A DNA stretch of 8,283 bases, taken from NCBI GenBank assembly GCA_947630775.1, contig CANRIY010000068.1:1-8283 (forward strand). Reading direction: 5' to 3'. The notes under the pieces are model-generated. The model was not told where the DNA came from and made no database searches. It worked only from the letters and a program-made list of their open reading frames with translations. Positions 6,430 through 8,283 of the stretch are shown in pieces. This stretch comes from an uncultured Clostridia bacterium (GTDB taxonomy: Bacteria; Bacillota; Clostridia; Christensenellales; Borkfalkiaceae). A program made the position numbers and the translations under genes. Numbering within the stretch: the first letter of the stretch is position 1; every line of letters starts with the position of its first letter.

Positions 6430-7210
6430 GCGCAGGCGCCCCCTCGAAGAATTTTTTGAGCACGAAACGGTACAGGAGAAGATAGGCGATCCCGATCGCG
6501 ACCATCACGATCGCCGTGAGCTGAGAGGGGCTCAATGCGGCGATCCCGGACGATCCTCTGTTGTCGTCGCGGAAGAACTCGATGATAAACCGCCAGACGC
6601 CGTAGGCGATGAGGTAGATGCTCGCGTTGTACGTCCCCTTGCGCTTCCAAACAAGCGTGAGAAGGACGCTCCCGAGTGCGAACAAAAAGATGGATTCGAA
6701 GAGTTGCAGGGGCACCCGTTTTTCAAAGACGCCGCGGACACGCATGGGAAGCCCGATGAAACTGTCCGTCACGGGGCCGTAGCAACAGCCGTCGAGCAGG
6801 CAACCGATCCGCCCGAACGCATGGGCGATGACGATGCAGGGCGCGATGAGGGAGAGCATGCGGTTAAATTCTTTGATGTGGCTTTGATCGCGGCAGACGA
6901 AATGCCCCGCGAGGAAATAAAAGATGAGAAAAGTCACCGCCGCGCCAATGAGTCCGCCGTAAAAGGTCGCCCCGACGCCCCATTCAAACACTCCCGTCTG
7001 GAGATAGCGGTACCAGCTCTGGAAGAGCGCCGCCGCCGCATATCCCGCGCAGACGGCGAGCACGGAGACGATCTCGGTCAGTGCGAAGACGCGGTAAGAG
7101 ATCCCTGCCCGCCTGTAAAACACGCGGAACAGGATCATCGCCGCAAGAACGCCCGCGAGGATCATCCAACCGTATAGATCGAGCCACAAAAAAGATACGT
7201 CCGGTACCAT
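6416..7210 (-). CDS. Divergent Lgt-family (prolipoprotein diacylglyceryl transferase-like) membrane protein
   Basis: The protein has 264 residues and about seven hydrophobic spans in the order usual for Lgt. Recognisable family segments are FYGGLIG (83-89, canonically HGGLIG), AFGRIGCLLDGCCYG (131-145, canonically GRxGNFxNGExxG), VPLQLFES (166-173) and RFIIEFFR (207-214). Lgt transfers diacylglycerol from phosphatidylglycerol to the lipobox cysteine of prelipoproteins. Here the conserved His of HGG is Tyr84, and the Asn and Glu of the signature are Cys137 and Cys142, so it is probably a paralogue with altered chemistry rather than the housekeeping Lgt. Arg134, Arg207 and Glu211 are kept. The ATG at 7210 has no Shine-Dalgarno site and sits where a -10 box would place transcription start. 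It overlaps the CPBP gene by 14 nt. Confidence 0.82.
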   Translation of the reverse strand: MVPDVSFLWLDLYGWMILAGVLAAMILFRVFYRRAGISYRVFALTEIVSVLAVCAGYAAAALFQSWYRYLQTGVFEWGVGATFYGGLIGAAVTFLIFYFLAGHFVCRDQSHIKEFNRMLSLIAPCIVIAHAFGRIGCLLDGCCYGPVTDSFIGLPMRVRGVFEKRVPLQLFESIFLFALGSVLLTLVWKRKGTYNASIYLIAYGVWRFIIEFFRDDNRGSSGIAALSPSQLTAIVMVAIGIAYLLLYRFVLKKFFEGAPAHETE

Positions 7211-7216
7211 ACGGGT

Positions 7217-7245
7217 ATTGTATCACATTCCTTGAAAAAATGCAA
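7217..7245 (-). promoter_or_regulatory. Promoter abutting the lgt-like start codon (leaderless type)
   Basis: The minus strand reads TTGCAT (7240-7245), a 17-bp spacer and TACAAT (7217-7222), followed by only six bases before the ATG. Transcription would start at or next to the A of the ATG. The -10 region, GATACAAT, is also one base from the sporulation sigma-E form CATACAAT, so sigma identity is open. Confidence 0.55.
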
Positions 7246-7263
7246 TAGGGGCGGAAAACCTTT

Positions 7264-7926
7264 TTACGGCGCGAGCGTATATCCTTTCCCGAAGAGATTC
7301 CCCTGCAGGTAGGTTTCGGGGACGCGGCCCACGATCACGCTTTCGCAGATGAGCACTTCGGTGAGAGAGGCGAAATTGCTCGTGCCTGAAGGCATGACGA
7401 TCGAGATATCCGCCACGATCTCGAGATAGATGGAGTGTTTCGTCTGGTTGATCCCGACCGATTCGAACTTCGAGGAGAAACTGCAGGTGACGTTGGAGAT
7501 CGGAATGATCTGGATATTGATCTTGGGACCGAAGCCCGCCCACGCCTCGATGCCCGTAAACGCGCCAAGCGGGACGTCGATACCGCCTTCGCTCATCTCC
7601 TGCAAATTTTGCTGGGACATATAGGCGGCGTCGCGGGCGATGCGGTTGATCTGAAAGGAATTGGAAGTGATGGAGCGGATCTCGCCGTCCTCCCCCCGTT
7701 CCACATTGACGAGATCCTCGTAGCGGATCCCGTCCGAAAGGGTGTAATAGATCGCATCGTTGACGGCGACCGTCGTGATCGAGCGCATATTCGCCTCTGC
7801 AATGGATTTGAGCACGCCCGTTAAATTGACATGGATAATGATGACGATCAGAATCAAAAAAACGGCGACCGTGACGAGCACGATACGCCGTTTGATCTTT
7901 CTTCGACGCGAACGAAAGTTCCTCAC
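7264..7926 (-). CDS. yunB: Sporulation protein YunB
   Basis: The protein has 220 residues. It starts with a strongly basic segment (MRNFRSRRRKIKRR), then one membrane anchor (~15-33), then an extracytoplasmic domain. The layout and several segments match Bacillus YunB as I recall it: the early IAEANMRSITTVAVNDAI region, VPLGAFTGIEAWAGFGPKI (cf. IPLGQVTGNSLLGNLGPKI), and a late hydrophobic V/I-P segment ending in VPETYLQG. YunB is a sigma-E-controlled mother-cell protein needed for normal sporulation in Bacillus; its molecular role is not well defined. GTG is the only start that keeps the basic N-terminus expected for the family. No Shine-Dalgarno site precedes it, and a CATACAAT box ends 5 nt upstream. 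The gene follows the ABC ATPase by 28 nt and precedes the lgt-like gene by 53 nt. Confidence 0.87.
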   Translation of the reverse strand: MRNFRSRRRKIKRRIVLVTVAVFLILIVIIIHVNLTGVLKSIAEANMRSITTVAVNDAIYYTLSDGIRYEDLVNVERGEDGEIRSITSNSFQINRIARDAAYMSQQNLQEMSEGGIDVPLGAFTGIEAWAGFGPKINIQIIPISNVTCSFSSKFESVGINQTKHSIYLEIVADISIVMPSGTSNFASLTEVLICESVIVGRVPETYLQGNLFGKGYTLAP

Positions 7927-7931
7927 ACGGT

Positions 7932-7961
7932 ATTGTATGAAAAGGCTGTCCGCTTCATGAA
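7932..7961 (-). promoter_or_regulatory. Possible sigma-E-type promoter directly before yunB
   Basis: CATACAAT (7932-7939, minus strand) matches the known sigma-E -10 consensus CATACANT. A partial -35 (TTCATGAA, 7954-7961) lies 14 bp upstream, the usual sigma-E spacing, and overlaps the end of the ABC ATPase gene. No good sigma-A -35 is present (TCATGA at the 17-bp position). Control of yunB by sigma-E is established in Bacillus, which makes the call plausible. Confidence 0.45.
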
Positions 7962-8283
7962 AACTCTTCGCCCGTCAGGGCGCGCACCAGCATTTCTTCC
8001 TCGGCGGAACGGGAGAAAAAGTCGCGGGCGGGCTCCCCCGCAATCGGAAGATCGGTGAGGATGACGCCCTCTTTCAAAACGAGCGCGCGGTGGGCGAGGA
8101 TCGCCGCTTCATGGACGTCGTGAGTGACAAAGACGACCGTCTCCCGCCTTTCATGCCAAAGCTCGGCGGTGAGGGAGAGGAGGGTCTTTTTCAGGGATAG
8201 GTCGAGAGAGGAGAAGGGCTCGTCCATGAGGAGCACGTCATGCGGATAGAGAAAGGCGCGGGCAATGGCGGCGCGGCGGCGCT
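7955..8283 (-). CDS. ABC transporter ATP-binding protein, NitT/TauT type, C-terminal part
   Basis: The frame is open to the window edge and ends at a TGA (7955-7957), giving about the last 109 residues. It starts RRRAAIARAFLYPHDVLLMDEPFSSLD: the end of the signature region, the Walker B strand with catalytic Glu (LLMDEP) and the D-loop (SSLD). The switch histidine follows in VFVTHDVHEAAILAHRALVL. The PFSSLD and THDVHEA forms, and the tail in which the LP-IAGEP-ARDFFS segment takes the place of the usual prolines and PRD, fit importers of the nitrate/sulfonate/taurine or thiamine-precursor group. Substrate cannot be decided without the permease and binding protein, which would lie to the right. 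Walker A is outside the window. Confidence 0.85.
   Translation of the reverse strand, partial: RRRAAIARAFLYPHDVLLMDEPFSSLDLSLKKTLLSLTAELWHERRETVVFVTHDVHEAAILAHRALVLKEGVILTDLPIAGEPARDFFSRSAEEEMLVRALTGEEFS

Noticed and set aside
5969..7177. Plus-strand frame of 402 codons opposite the CPBP and lgt-like genes
   Set aside because: Highly charged, no motif, spans two real antisense genes and has no promoter or Shine-Dalgarno support.
6416..7210. Assigning the gene symbol lgt
   Set aside because: Key residues of the Lgt signature and the HGG histidine are replaced, so orthology with the housekeeping enzyme is doubtful.

Overview
The window looks like chromosomal DNA from an endospore-forming Bacillota, most likely a moderately GC-rich clostridium of the uncultured gut type. 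The lineage is inferred from a recognisable sporulation gene (yunB), a clostridial-style lipoprotein signal peptide, purine-rich Shine-Dalgarno sites, near-consensus housekeeping promoters and the general protein style. No rRNA, tRNA, CRISPR array, insertion sequence or phage gene was seen. Gene density is high and almost everything lies on the minus strand.

Layout: at the left edge the end of a plus-strand DUF368 membrane protein gene converges on the minus-strand block, separated by a perfect 20-bp hairpin. Reading the minus strand in its own direction (right to left), the order is: the C-terminal part of a NitT/TauT-type ABC transporter ATPase; yunB; a divergent Lgt-family membrane protein; a CPBP (CAAX-type) intramembrane protease overlapping it by 14 nt; a large iron-dependent alcohol dehydrogenase/aldehyde dehydrogenase fusion with its own consensus promoter; an intrinsic terminator; then a separate two-gene unit made of a membrane-anchored XRE regulator with a zinc-ribbon-like motif and an ATGA-overlapping lipoprotein.

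How the genes may work together: the lgt-like and CPBP genes form a translationally coupled pair of membrane enzymes. They follow yunB, and yunB and lgt-like carry almost the same -10-like sequence directly against their start codons, which suggests shared, possibly sporulation-linked, control. The fusion enzyme would catalyse both alcohol/aldehyde and aldehyde/acid steps in one polypeptide, with the domains in the opposite order to AdhE. The XRE/lipoprotein pair has the architecture of a membrane-tethered one-component regulator coupled to a surface protein of unknown family.

The strongest candidates for something new are the ADH-ALDH fusion, the regulator/lipoprotein pair, the non-canonical Lgt, and the repeated leaderless-type start signal. 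All functional statements rest on motif reading alone; no database search was possible.
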